From Bacillota bacterium (GTDB taxonomy: Bacteria > Bacillota > Clostridia > Christensenellales > SZUA-584): a stretch of 55,236 bases of DNA. This document shows, piece after piece, positions 43,943 to 50,820 of the stretch (position 1 is the stretch's first letter; the number at the start of each line of letters is the position of its first letter). The DNA lies in contig JAEZHF010000025.1 in NCBI GenBank assembly GCA_023416745.1, positions 1-55,236 on the forward strand, read 5' to 3'. The translations under genes were made by a program, and so were the position numbers. The notes below the pieces were generated by a model that worked only from the letters and a program-made list of their open reading frames with translations, was not told the origin of the DNA and did not search any database.

Positions 43943-44192
43943 AAAAAAATCACTTTTAGTCCTCAAAGTAAGGGACGAAAAGTGATGTCTTTCCGCGGTT
44001 CCACCCTCGTTGGCATACCGTGCCGGTATGCCCGCTCTGGTCTCCGGACGTTGTATAAAAGCGCCCATGTCCCTGATGCCGCCCCGGGCTTTCACCTTCC
44101 CCGAGTCGCTTTGCCGGCGTATGCCAAGGCCATGCTCTTTTGGCCGGAACGATATTTTCTTCAATATATCAAAAAAACACAGCAGATGCAAG
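43943..44192 (-). ncRNA. T-box leader (tRNA-Gly responsive) of glyS
   Basis: The minus strand carries the T-box sequence AGGGTGGAACCGCG (plus 43994-44007), which pairs with the NCCA end of uncharged tRNA and builds the antiterminator. It is followed by a terminator hairpin, atcactttt-c-gtcc with ggac-t-aaaagtgat (plus 43949-43986), and a run of seven T. Upstream are GC-rich helices, including gaaggtgaaagccc-type sequence usual in T-box stem II. A TATAAT at plus 44199-44204 marks the probable promoter, so the leader is about 275 nt. Several GGC triplets could be the glycine specifier; I could not fix which. Confidence 0.9.
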
Positions 44193-44301
44193 AGCATGAT
44201 TATATATGTTATAGGCAGTCCTGATTATTAGGCTTTCCCTGCAGGTCGAAAAATGCAAAAATAGTTTGATTGAACCAAAATGAATTTTTTGAAATTCAAT
44301 A

Positions 44302-44329
44302 TTGCATTTTGTCAAATACGTGTTATACT
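44302..44329 (+). promoter_or_regulatory. Promoter of the amt leader
   Basis: TTGCAT (44302-44307), 16 nt, TATACT (44324-44329). This places the 5' end of the transcript about 205 nt before the amt start. Confidence 0.5.
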
Positions 44330-44367
44330 GATCGCATGTAGAAAGTTAAGTTTTGTTGCGCAGTTTT

Positions 44368-44513
44368 CCTTGGTTAGTTTTTTCTCAGCGTAGTGAAAAA
44401 GCTTTCCGGCACGTTGATGCCGGAGCCAAAGAACCCTGACCGGCAAACATGAATAAGATTAACTAACAAGGCTCGAAGACGAACCAAAAGTCGTTTTTGA
44501 GCCTTGTTTTTTT
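44368..44513 (+). promoter_or_regulatory. Attenuator leader of amt: candidate riboswitch of unrecognised class
   Basis: ccttggttagtt (44368-44379) can pair with aactaacaagg (44461-44471), 11 bp with one bulge. The same 3' strand also forms the 5' arm of a terminator, aacaaggctc (44465-44474) with gagccttgtt (44499-44508), followed by seven T. The two cannot coexist. Inside the first helix are a hairpin at about 44381-44399 (hexaloop agcgta) and a second, tccggca/tgccgga (44405-44424, hexaloop cgttga); a third copy ccggca at 44440-44445 can displace the latter. This is the usual plan of a transcription-attenuating riboswitch or protein antitermination site. I do not recognise the class. Confidence 0.65.
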
Positions 44514-44540
44514 ATATAATTCAATTTATAGGAGGGTTAT

Positions 44541-45893
44541 ATGGATACGCAGTTTGTGATGGATACGCTATGGGTGCTGCTGGCAGGTATGTTGGTCTTC
44601 TTCATGAATTTAGGCTTTGGCATGGTGGAAAGCGGCTTTGCCCGGGTGAAGAATACTGTCAACATACTTTCCAAGAACTTCATCGTATTCGCTATTTCAT
44701 CCCTAGGGTTCCTTGTGCTGGGTTGGGGATTGATGTTTGGCGATGGTAACGACTTCATTGGCCTGGATGGCCTCTTCATGGTGAGCGGTGCAGATAATTC
44801 ACCGGCTATGGGCGATGCTTATCAGGGCGTGTACAGCGCGATCTCGTGGACGGGTGTGCCGCTGTGGGCAAAGTTCTTCTTCCAGCTGGTTTTCTGCGGT
44901 ACGGCAGCCACTATCGTGTCCGGTGCGGTGGCAGAACGCATCAAATATATTTCATTTATTGTATTTTCGTTGGTTTTGACCATGGTCATCTACCCCATCG
45001 TAGGGCACTGGATCTGGGGCGGCGGCTGGTTGGCTGGGAAAGGCTTTCTGGATTTCGCCGGTTCGACGGTGGTGCACTCGGTGGGCGGCTGGGCGGCACT
45101 GGCCGGTATACTCGTGCTGGGGCCTCGCTTCGGTAAATACGGCCCCGGCGGCAAAATCAACCCGATCCCCGGTCATAACATGCCCATCGCGACGATTGGT
45201 TTGTTTGTACTGTGGATTGGCTGGTTCGGCTTTAACCCCGGCTCCACAATGGCGGCCAATCCGAACTCCATTTCTCATATACTGATGACAACAAACACTT
45301 CGGCCATCGCAGCTGTACTGACGTCTACCGCTGCTTCGTGGATCATCATGGGCAAGCCGGATCTCGGTATGACGATCAACGGCTGTCTGGCCGGGCTTGT
45401 GGCTATCACGGCTCCCTGTGCCTTTGTCAGCGTGACCAGCGCTCTGATCATTGGCGCAATTGCCGGTATTATCGTTGTGGTTGCTGTAAGGTTCTTTGAC
45501 AGGGGCAAGATCGACGATCCGGTGGGCGCGACCTCGGTTCATCTTGTCTGCGGCGTACTGGGCACCCTGTTTGTTGGTTTGTTCGGCGAGAGCAGCATCA
45601 TCAAAAATATCGCCGGCCTCGACAGCTCAAGTGGCCTGTTCTTCGGTGGCGGCTGGGACCTGCTGGGCGTGCAGGCGCTGGGCGTCGTTTCGGTGGCGGG
45701 CTTTGTGTTTGCGGGAACTCTGGTCGTCTGGCTGCTCATTAAGGCGACGCTGGGCATCCGCGTTTCCCTCAAGGAAGAGATTGAGGGTCTCGATATCGGC
45801 GAGCACGGCAACCAGGCCTATCCGGAGTTCGTTATCCGCAGGCCGTCCATAATATCGGATATGCCGGTGCGTGTGGAAAAGGAAGATAAGTAA
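44541..45893 (+). CDS. amt: Ammonium transporter
   Basis: A 450-residue AmtB-family channel, GGAGGGTT before ATG 44541. About eleven membrane segments are visible. The twin pore histidines lie in STVVHSVGGWAA and ATSVHLVCGVLG; GFGMVESGFARVKN near the N-terminus and WIGWFGFNPGST are family signatures. The cytoplasmic tail (about 405-450) is long and acidic/basic mixed, with the PII-docking GLDIGEHGNQAYPEF motif. It imports ammonium under nitrogen limitation and is blocked by the PII protein encoded next. Upstream is a regulated attenuator. Confidence 0.96.
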   Translation: MDTQFVMDTLWVLLAGMLVFFMNLGFGMVESGFARVKNTVNILSKNFIVFAISSLGFLVLGWGLMFGDGNDFIGLDGLFMVSGADNSPAMGDAYQGVYSAISWTGVPLWAKFFFQLVFCGTAATIVSGAVAERIKYISFIVFSLVLTMVIYPIVGHWIWGGGWLAGKGFLDFAGSTVVHSVGGWAALAGILVLGPRFGKYGPGGKINPIPGHNMPIATIGLFVLWIGWFGFNPGSTMAANPNSISHILMTTNTSAIAAVLTSTAASWIIMGKPDLGMTINGCLAGLVAITAPCAFVSVTSALIIGAIAGIIVVVAVRFFDRGKIDDPVGATSVHLVCGVLGTLFVGLFGESSIIKNIAGLDSSSGLFFGGGWDLLGVQALGVVSVAGFVFAGTLVVWLLIKATLGIRVSLKEEIEGLDIGEHGNQAYPEFVIRRPSIISDMPVRVEKEDK

Positions 45894-45923
45894 TATAATC
45901 GAATTTAGAAGGAGGTGTCTTTT

Positions 45924-46265
45924 GTGAAACACGTGAAAGCGATAATCAGACCCGAGATGCTGGAAAATGTGCGGGCTTCTCTTGAAAAGGCAGGGTGCTA
46001 CCGTGGCGTGACGATCAGCGAGGTGATGGGTCACGGCAAGCAAAAGGGCGTGGTTCAGGTGTGGCGCGGAGAGAAGTTCCATCTTGATCTGCTGCCCAAA
46101 GTGATGATGGACATGGTCGTTAAGGACGGTGAAGTGGAAATCATTAAAAAGGCGATCATAGAGAGCGCAGGAAAGGGCGACCCGGGTGACGGCAAGATAT
46201 TTGTATACGACGTGCAGGAAGTCATTCGCATCAGAACGGGTGAAGAGGGTGAGGACGCGCTCTGA
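45924..46265 (+). CDS. glnK: PII nitrogen regulatory protein (GlnK/GlnB)
   Basis: GTG 45924 is preferred over the GTG at 45915, which overlaps the AAGGAGG ribosome site. The 113-residue protein has the PII N-terminal MKHVKAIIRPEMLENVR, T-loop region GHGKQKG, LPKV, and the C-terminal nucleotide motif GDGKIFVYDVQEVIRIRTGE. In the T-loop the positions matching Tyr46 and Tyr51 of E. coli PII are Trp47 and Phe52, so the uridylylation tyrosine is absent. It probably senses ATP/ADP and 2-oxoglutarate only by binding, and gates the adjacent Amt. Confidence 0.95.
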   Translation: MKHVKAIIRPEMLENVRASLEKAGCYRGVTISEVMGHGKQKGVVQVWRGEKFHLDLLPKVMMDMVVKDGEVEIIKKAIIESAGKGDPGDGKIFVYDVQEVIRIRTGEEGEDAL

Positions 46266-46298
46266 TAAAGGCCTGAAAAAAGTCATTATGTATGATCT

Positions 46299-46326
46299 GC
46301 ACACCTGGCCTATAAGCCGGGTGTGC
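46299..46326 (+). terminator. Probable hairpin terminator of the amt-glnK operon
   Basis: gcacacc-t-ggc with gcc-g-ggtgtgc forms an 11-bp stem with one wobble and a 6-nt loop. No T run follows, so termination may be weak. Confidence 0.45.
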
Positions 46327-46445
46327 TTGCGTCTATGGATAAAATTGCTGCAGGCCTTGGGCAGTGGACCTTTGGCGTAAGCCTTGACATAACCCGGAGG
46401 CTGTTATAGTATTTTTTTGTTTCATATGAAATTGGGGTGTGTGGC

Positions 46446-47369
46446 ATGGTTGAACTGACGGTCGAAAAAGCGCGGCAGGGCGCTGAGCTTTATGATGTCT
46501 TGATGGAAGAGTATCCGCAGTTTGGGGAAAAAGCGCTCGGTGTTGCGTTTAAAAGGGGCATCATCACGCTGAACGGTCAGGTGGCCGTCGGCGATGATGC
46601 TGTGAGAGAAGGCGATGCGGTGTGCATATTTGCGCCGCCTGATGTGGTGGGCGTCGATCTGACTCCGCGGATTGTCTATCAGGACGAGAATTTTGTGTTT
46701 GTCGATAAGCCGGCGGGGTTGCCGTCGTTGTCTGAGACCGGAGCACCCAATGCGGTGGACATGGTGGAAGCGCACATGAAAAGCCGCGGTGAATACAGCC
46801 TGGACGCCCTGATGGTGCCGTATCTCATCTATCCGCTGGACGAATACGTGAGCGGCCTTTTGCTGATGGCCAAGCATGAGGATGCTTACCTGTTTATGGT
46901 AGAAGCGCTGGCGCAGCGTCGCGTCGCCCGCTATTTTATCTGCCCCGTTGTGGGACAGGCAAAGGACAAGGATGAGCTGCTGGACTATCACATGCGCAAT
47001 AAAGCGAACCGAAGTGCGCGTATACTGCCCAAATTCCGCAAGGATGCCAAGCCCATCGTCACGCGGTATCAGCGGCTGGCGATGGGAGAGTCGCTGTCGC
47101 TGCTGCGGGTGCGGCCCATCACCAACGGTCTGCATCAGGTGCGGGCGCATCTGGCTTACGCAGGGCTGCCGGTGCTGGGCGACGACATTTATGGCAACAG
47201 GCGGTATAATAAAAAGGCGGGGGCAGAGCATATCTCGCTGTGGCTGCAAAAGGTGGTGTTCGAAGTGGGCACATCGCACAGCTACAGCTATATCAACGGC
47301 CTGTCAATTGAGTCAGAGGAGTTCAGCTTTCCCAAACGCGTTTATGACGAGGGACTGCTGGAATTATAA
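46446..47369 (+). CDS. Divergent RluA-family pseudouridine synthase-like protein
   Basis: ATG 46446 (GGGGTG 7 nt upstream) gives 307 residues; a GTG three codons earlier is possible. An N-terminal S4-like RNA-binding region (about 10-70, GIITLNGQVAVGDDAVREGD) is followed by the synthase fold (about 78-300). The catalytic motif, normally HRLDxxTSG, reads IYPLDEYVSGLLL: the nucleophile Asp is kept but His-Arg is Tyr-Pro. Later LRVRPITNGLHQVRAHLAYAG and PVLGDDIYG match RluA. It may be an active but specialised enzyme or a degenerate RNA-binding paralogue. Monocistronic, with a strong terminator. Confidence 0.8.
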   Translation: MVELTVEKARQGAELYDVLMEEYPQFGEKALGVAFKRGIITLNGQVAVGDDAVREGDAVCIFAPPDVVGVDLTPRIVYQDENFVFVDKPAGLPSLSETGAPNAVDMVEAHMKSRGEYSLDALMVPYLIYPLDEYVSGLLLMAKHEDAYLFMVEALAQRRVARYFICPVVGQAKDKDELLDYHMRNKANRSARILPKFRKDAKPIVTRYQRLAMGESLSLLRVRPITNGLHQVRAHLAYAGLPVLGDDIYGNRRYNKKAGAEHISLWLQKVVFEVGTSHSYSYINGLSIESEEFSFPKRVYDEGLLEL

Positions 47370-47386
47370 ATTGCTAAATATTCATG

Positions 47387-47416
47387 AGGGTATGGAATGT
47401 ACATACCCTTTTTTTT
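47387..47416 (+). terminator. Terminator of the RluA-like gene
   Basis: An 8-bp stem (agggtatg with cataccct) with a 7-nt loop and a run of eight or more T. Confidence 0.88.
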
Positions 47417-47418
47417 AT

Positions 47419-47448
47419 TTGTATTGGTAGGCAATTCTATGTTATAAT
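47419..47448 (+). promoter_or_regulatory. Promoter of the NfeD-flotillin operon
   Basis: TTGTAT (47419-47424), 18 nt, TATAAT (47443-47448), directly after the terminator and 25 nt before the ATG. Confidence 0.65.
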
Positions 47449-47472
47449 ATGTAAATAGAAGGGGGTGACGGC

Positions 47473-48114
47473 ATGGCTGAATGGTGGAATATGCTCAACG
47501 TGATGCAGCAGATATATCTGTGCGCGGCAATCCCGTTTACCATTGTGCTTATCATACAGACGATATTGACGTTTATCGGGATCGGTGGACATGGTGACAC
47601 CGATGGTTTGGATGCTGATGCTGACACAGATATTGATGCCGGCATGGCTGACCACATTGACAGTCATGTGGATGGGCACGCGGACGGTCATGCGGACGAT
47701 GTAAATGCAGCGGTCGCGAGCTTCCGTTTCTTTACGGTGCGCGGCATCGTGGCATTCTTCTGCATATTTGGCTGGGTGGGGTATGTGCTGGGCTATTCTT
47801 CGCTTCCGGTGGCGCTGACGGTGCTGATATCCATCGCAGCGGGTTTGCTCGCGATGCTGGCAATCGGGCTGATGTTCTACACGGCGCGGCGTTTGCAGGA
47901 AAGCGGCAACCTGAGATTTTCCAACGCTGTGGGCAAATCAGCTCAGGTGTATATCCCTGTCCCGGCAAACCGTGAGGGCCGTGGTAAGGTGATGGTGCTC
48001 ATTCAGGAGCGGCTGGTGGAGGCCGAAGCCATCACGGATAGCGAAACGAAGTTGAAAACTGGGGAAACTGTCCAAGTCATAGCAAATATCGGCAGTACGC
48101 TGATAGTAAAATAA
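47473..48114 (+). CDS. NfeD/YuaF-like membrane protein with Asp/His-rich loop
   Basis: A 213-residue protein, GGGGGTG before ATG 47473. One N-terminal helix (about 14-36), then a very acidic loop with alternating Asp, His and Gly (about 38-77), two helices (about 88-135), and a C-terminal OB-fold-like domain (about 142-213) ending in VQVIANIGSTLIVK, typical of NfeD proteins. NfeD proteins pair with flotillins, and here the flotillin gene follows after 14 nt, like yuaF-yuaG in Bacillus. The loop could bind divalent metal (inference). It likely shapes flotillin membrane assemblies. Confidence 0.82.
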   Translation: MAEWWNMLNVMQQIYLCAAIPFTIVLIIQTILTFIGIGGHGDTDGLDADADTDIDAGMADHIDSHVDGHADGHADDVNAAVASFRFFTVRGIVAFFCIFGWVGYVLGYSSLPVALTVLISIAAGLLAMLAIGLMFYTARRLQESGNLRFSNAVGKSAQVYIPVPANREGRGKVMVLIQERLVEAEAITDSETKLKTGETVQVIANIGSTLIVK

Positions 48115-48128
48115 TAAGGAGAATAACG

Positions 48129-49532
48129 ATGGAAGTTGGGACGATAATACTCATCATTGTGGCGGTGGTGCTGTTTTTCACTACATTCATCACCATATTA
48201 GCCAGGTACAAAAAGTGTCCTTCCGACAGAATACTTGTTGTCTACGGCAAAGTGGGCCGCGGTTCCGACGGCGGGCAGCAAAGCGCCAAGTGCGTGCACG
48301 GCGGTGCGGCGTTCATTTGGCCGCTGTTTCAGGACTATTCGTTCTTAAGCCTGACACCGATGTCCATCACGGTGGACCTGACCAATGCGCTCTCCAAGCA
48401 GAACATCCGCATTGACGTGCCATCCCGCTTTACCGTGGGTATTTCCACTGAAACGGGCATCATGCAAAATGCAGCGGAGCGTCTGTTGGGGCTGGGCTTA
48501 AAGGAGATCGAGGAGCTTGCCAAGGACATCATTTTCGGGCAGCTGCGTCTGGTGGTGGCCACGATGGATATCGAGGAGATCAATACCGACCGCGACCTGT
48601 TCCTGGAGGCGGTATCCAGCAACGTGGAAGGAGAGCTCAAGAAAATTGGTCTGCGGCTCATCAACGTGAACGTAACGGATATTAACGACGAATCGGGATA
48701 TATCGAGGCACTGGGCAAGGAAGCGGCGGCCAAGGCCATCAACGATGCCAAGAAGAGCGTGGCGGAGAAGGACCGAGACGGCGCAATCGGTGAGGCGCTG
48801 GCACAGAAGGATCAGCGCATCAACGTGGCCGAGGCCAACTCGCAGGCCATTGAGGGTGAAAATACGGCGAAAATCACCATCGCGAACTCCGACGCGCTGC
48901 GGCGTGAAAGAGAGGCGGAGGCATTGCGTCGTGCGACGGCAGCGGAAAAGGTGCAGACGGCTAAAGCGCTGGAAGAAGCCTATGCCGCAGAAGAAGCCGC
49001 CGAGAAGCAGCGCGCAAGCCGCGAACAGGCTTCCAAAGAAGCTGATATCATTGTGAAAGCGGAGATCGACAAGCGCAAGGTGGAGATCGACGCGGAAGCG
49101 GAAGCGGAACGTTTCCGCCGGATTGCCAAGGGCGAAGCAGATGCAATATACCAGAAGATGGAGGCGCAAGCCCGCGGTATCAACGAGATACTCGTCAAAC
49201 AGGCGGAAGGCTTCAAACAAATCATCAATGCATCAAACGGAGATTCGGATGCGGCCGTGCGCATGATGATTGCCGATAAGATGGAGGACATCGTCAAGGT
49301 GCAGGTGGAGGCCATCAAGAATCTCAAGATCGATAAGGTGACGGTGTGGGACAGCGGCGACGGTAAGGGCGCTTCGTCTACGTCAAACTTCCTGTCAGGT
49401 CTGATGAAGAGCATACCGCCGATGAACGACCTGTTCAACATGGCGGGTATGCAGCTGCCCGATTACCTTGGCAAAGAGAAGGAAACAAAAACCGTGCAAG
49501 CACCGGCGGAGCAGGCAGAGCCGGTCGAATAA
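48129..49532 (+). CDS. floT: Flotillin family protein (FloT/YuaG-like)
   Basis: A 467-residue SPFH protein, AAGGAG before ATG 48129. An N-terminal membrane hairpin or helix (about 5-27) is followed by the SPFH/band 7 domain (about 30-200, RILVVYGKVGRGSDGGQQSAKCVHGG is typical), and a long Ala/Glu/Lys-rich coiled coil (about 200-345, repeated AEAE motifs) needed for oligomers. The tail is Pro/Glu-rich. Flotillins scaffold membrane microdomains in Bacillus, affecting signalling and secretion. Paired with the NfeD-like protein upstream. Confidence 0.93.
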   Translation: MEVGTIILIIVAVVLFFTTFITILARYKKCPSDRILVVYGKVGRGSDGGQQSAKCVHGGAAFIWPLFQDYSFLSLTPMSITVDLTNALSKQNIRIDVPSRFTVGISTETGIMQNAAERLLGLGLKEIEELAKDIIFGQLRLVVATMDIEEINTDRDLFLEAVSSNVEGELKKIGLRLINVNVTDINDESGYIEALGKEAAAKAINDAKKSVAEKDRDGAIGEALAQKDQRINVAEANSQAIEGENTAKITIANSDALRREREAEALRRATAAEKVQTAKALEEAYAAEEAAEKQRASREQASKEADIIVKAEIDKRKVEIDAEAEAERFRRIAKGEADAIYQKMEAQARGINEILVKQAEGFKQIINASNGDSDAAVRMMIADKMEDIVKVQVEAIKNLKIDKVTVWDSGDGKGASSTSNFLSGLMKSIPPMNDLFNMAGMQLPDYLGKEKETKTVQAPAEQAEPVE

Positions 49533-49546
49533 CAAAGAACAGTATA

Positions 49547-49577
49547 GAGGGGCAGTGAAAACACTGTCCCTCGTTTT
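49547..49577 (+). terminator. Terminator of the NfeD-flotillin operon
   Basis: An 11-bp stem (gaggggcagtg with cactgtccctc, one wobble), an AAAA loop and gtttt, 14 nt after the stop. Confidence 0.8.
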
Positions 49578-49582
49578 GTGTG

Positions 49583-50056
49583 TCAGGGATGGATGCTCAC
49601 ATAAGTGCCCAGCGGTGCGATTTCCCAGAGCCGCTGGATATCGTCGTCCAGCAGCGCAATGCAGCCCACAGTACTGTCTGCGAGACCGTCGTCCTGTGCG
49701 ATGCCGCCGCCGTGAATGCCGATCTGCCCCCCCAGTGGGGTATCCCAAGGCGGACGTTTGCCCGTGGCGTGGGCTTCCAGTATGGATTGAAGCTGCAAAC
49801 GGGAGATTTCGCCGCGCGTAAAGGCAGCGTGAGCGTCGGCGGGGCCGGGGTAGCTGAGCCCTAAGAACAGCGTGTACTTGGATCGCTCGTTGCGGGTGCA
49901 GACTCTGTATTCGCCCTCCGGCGTTCTGCCGTCGCCTTCCGACAGCTTAGGCCCCTCAGGGCAGGAGCCAACGCCGATGCGGCAGGTGAAAATATTGCAG
50001 CCGTCATGGAAGGCGCAGAGCTGGCGCCGCGATTTGGATATGATGAGTTCGTGCAT
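49583..50056 (-). CDS. L,D-transpeptidase (YkuD) family protein
   Basis: A 157-residue protein, AGGAGC before ATG 50056. The YkuD catalytic motif is complete: GIHGGG (about 112-117) followed by DSTVGCIALLDDDI with the active Cys (about 131). The N-terminal IISKSRRQLCAF matches the domain start. No signal peptide or membrane anchor is visible, so export is unclear; similar single-domain forms are frequent in Clostridia. L,D-transpeptidases make 3-3 peptidoglycan links or attach proteins to the wall. Confidence 0.9.
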   Translation of the reverse strand: MHELIISKSRRQLCAFHDGCNIFTCRIGVGSCPEGPKLSEGDGRTPEGEYRVCTRNERSKYTLFLGLSYPGPADAHAAFTRGEISRLQLQSILEAHATGKRPPWDTPLGGQIGIHGGGIAQDDGLADSTVGCIALLDDDIQRLWEIAPLGTYVSIHP

Positions 50057-50148
50057 TGTGCGCTCCTTTTATGTCTTTTATATACGGTTAATTATAGCGT
50101 TAAAATGCGACAGGAATACTGTAAAACTTATGAGTTTTTTGCACTTTT

Positions 50149-50178
50149 TTTGTCGAAACTCTATACAAAAAAGATATT
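50149..50178 (+). promoter_or_regulatory. Spo0A box overlapping a promoter
   Basis: TTTGTCGAAA (50149-50158) matches the known 0A-box (core TGTCGAA) perfectly. It overlaps TTGTCG (50150-50155), a possible -35 that is 17 nt from GATATT (50173-50178). The promoter drives the WYL-like and Spo0E-like genes; the divergent L,D-transpeptidase start is 93 nt away. Confidence 0.6.
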
Positions 50179-50209
50179 TTGTGTGATATTATGAAGCAGT
50201 TGAAACTGT

Positions 50210-50428
50210 ATGATTGATATGATAATAAAAACGTTGCAGATTGCATACCGGGACAGCCTGCCCGTACGCATTATTTACGAAGGCCGGGAGGGTATGACGC
50301 AGCGGGTAATCGTAATAAAAAGTATCAGTGAAGATGGTGTGGTGGCTTACTGCAGGCTGAGGCGGCGGATAAGTACATTTAAAACTGAGCATATTTTGGC
50401 GGCTGAAGTTGTGACCGACAAAAGATAA
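50210..50428 (+). CDS. Small WYL-domain-like protein
   Basis: A 72-residue protein. It resembles an isolated WYL core: LPVRIIYEG, a strand pair ending in AYCRLRRRISTFKTEHILAAEVV, where WYL domains have conserved Arg and Phe before the final helix. Starts at ATG 50210 or 50219 are both possible; neither has a strong ribosome site. WYL domains bind nucleotides or nucleic acid in regulators, but short stand-alone forms are of unknown function. A Spo0A box sits 52 nt upstream, and a Spo0E-like gene follows. Confidence 0.55.
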   Translation: MIDMIIKTLQIAYRDSLPVRIIYEGREGMTQRVIVIKSISEDGVVAYCRLRRRISTFKTEHILAAEVVTDKR

Positions 50429-50493
50429 TATATATATTTGTGAGGCGCATTAAAAGAAGAGACAGAAAGATCGATGTTTGGGGGTAAAGGGAA

Positions 50494-50733
50494 ATGGGTC
50501 ATAATATAAGTCCGGAGTCGCCGGCAAAGCGCGACTTGTGCTTGGCTGACAAAAGGAAAAGCCTGCTCAGGCAAACAATGGTCGAACGCCGGAAACTGGA
50601 ATCACTGATTATCAAGCAGTATGATAAGGGCGCATACAACCTTGGACTTGACATTGGTGTATTGAAGCAAAGCCATGTTTTGGACAGACTGCTCTTCGAG
50701 ATCATGATGCTGGAAAATACCGAAAAAAGCTGA
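50494..50733 (+). CDS. Spo0E-like aspartyl phosphatase-type protein
   Basis: A 79-residue protein at ATG 50494 with AAAGGGAA upstream. The last 50 residues fit the two-helix Spo0E-like pattern: RRKLESLIIKQ, a loop, then DIGVLKQSHVLDRLLFEIM, where the signature SQELD appears as SHVLD. Spo0E proteins remove phosphate from Spo0A~P and delay sporulation. The nearby Spo0A box would make this a feedback loop (inference). The N-terminal 25 residues are variable and lack known motifs. Confidence 0.6.
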   Translation: MGHNISPESPAKRDLCLADKRKSLLRQTMVERRKLESLIIKQYDKGAYNLGLDIGVLKQSHVLDRLLFEIMMLENTEKS

Positions 50734-50820
50734 TTTTTGCCGCGCCGGTATCATTTGGTTCCGGCGTGGCTTTGTTTGTATTTGGGGCGAAGTCTTAATT
50801 GTATGCAGGGGTATGGAAAA

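Noticed and set aside
44368..44513. Known riboswitch classes (S-box, glycine, c-di-GMP, ydaO, glnA) for the amt leader
   Set aside because: None of the conserved core sequences of these classes that I know are present.
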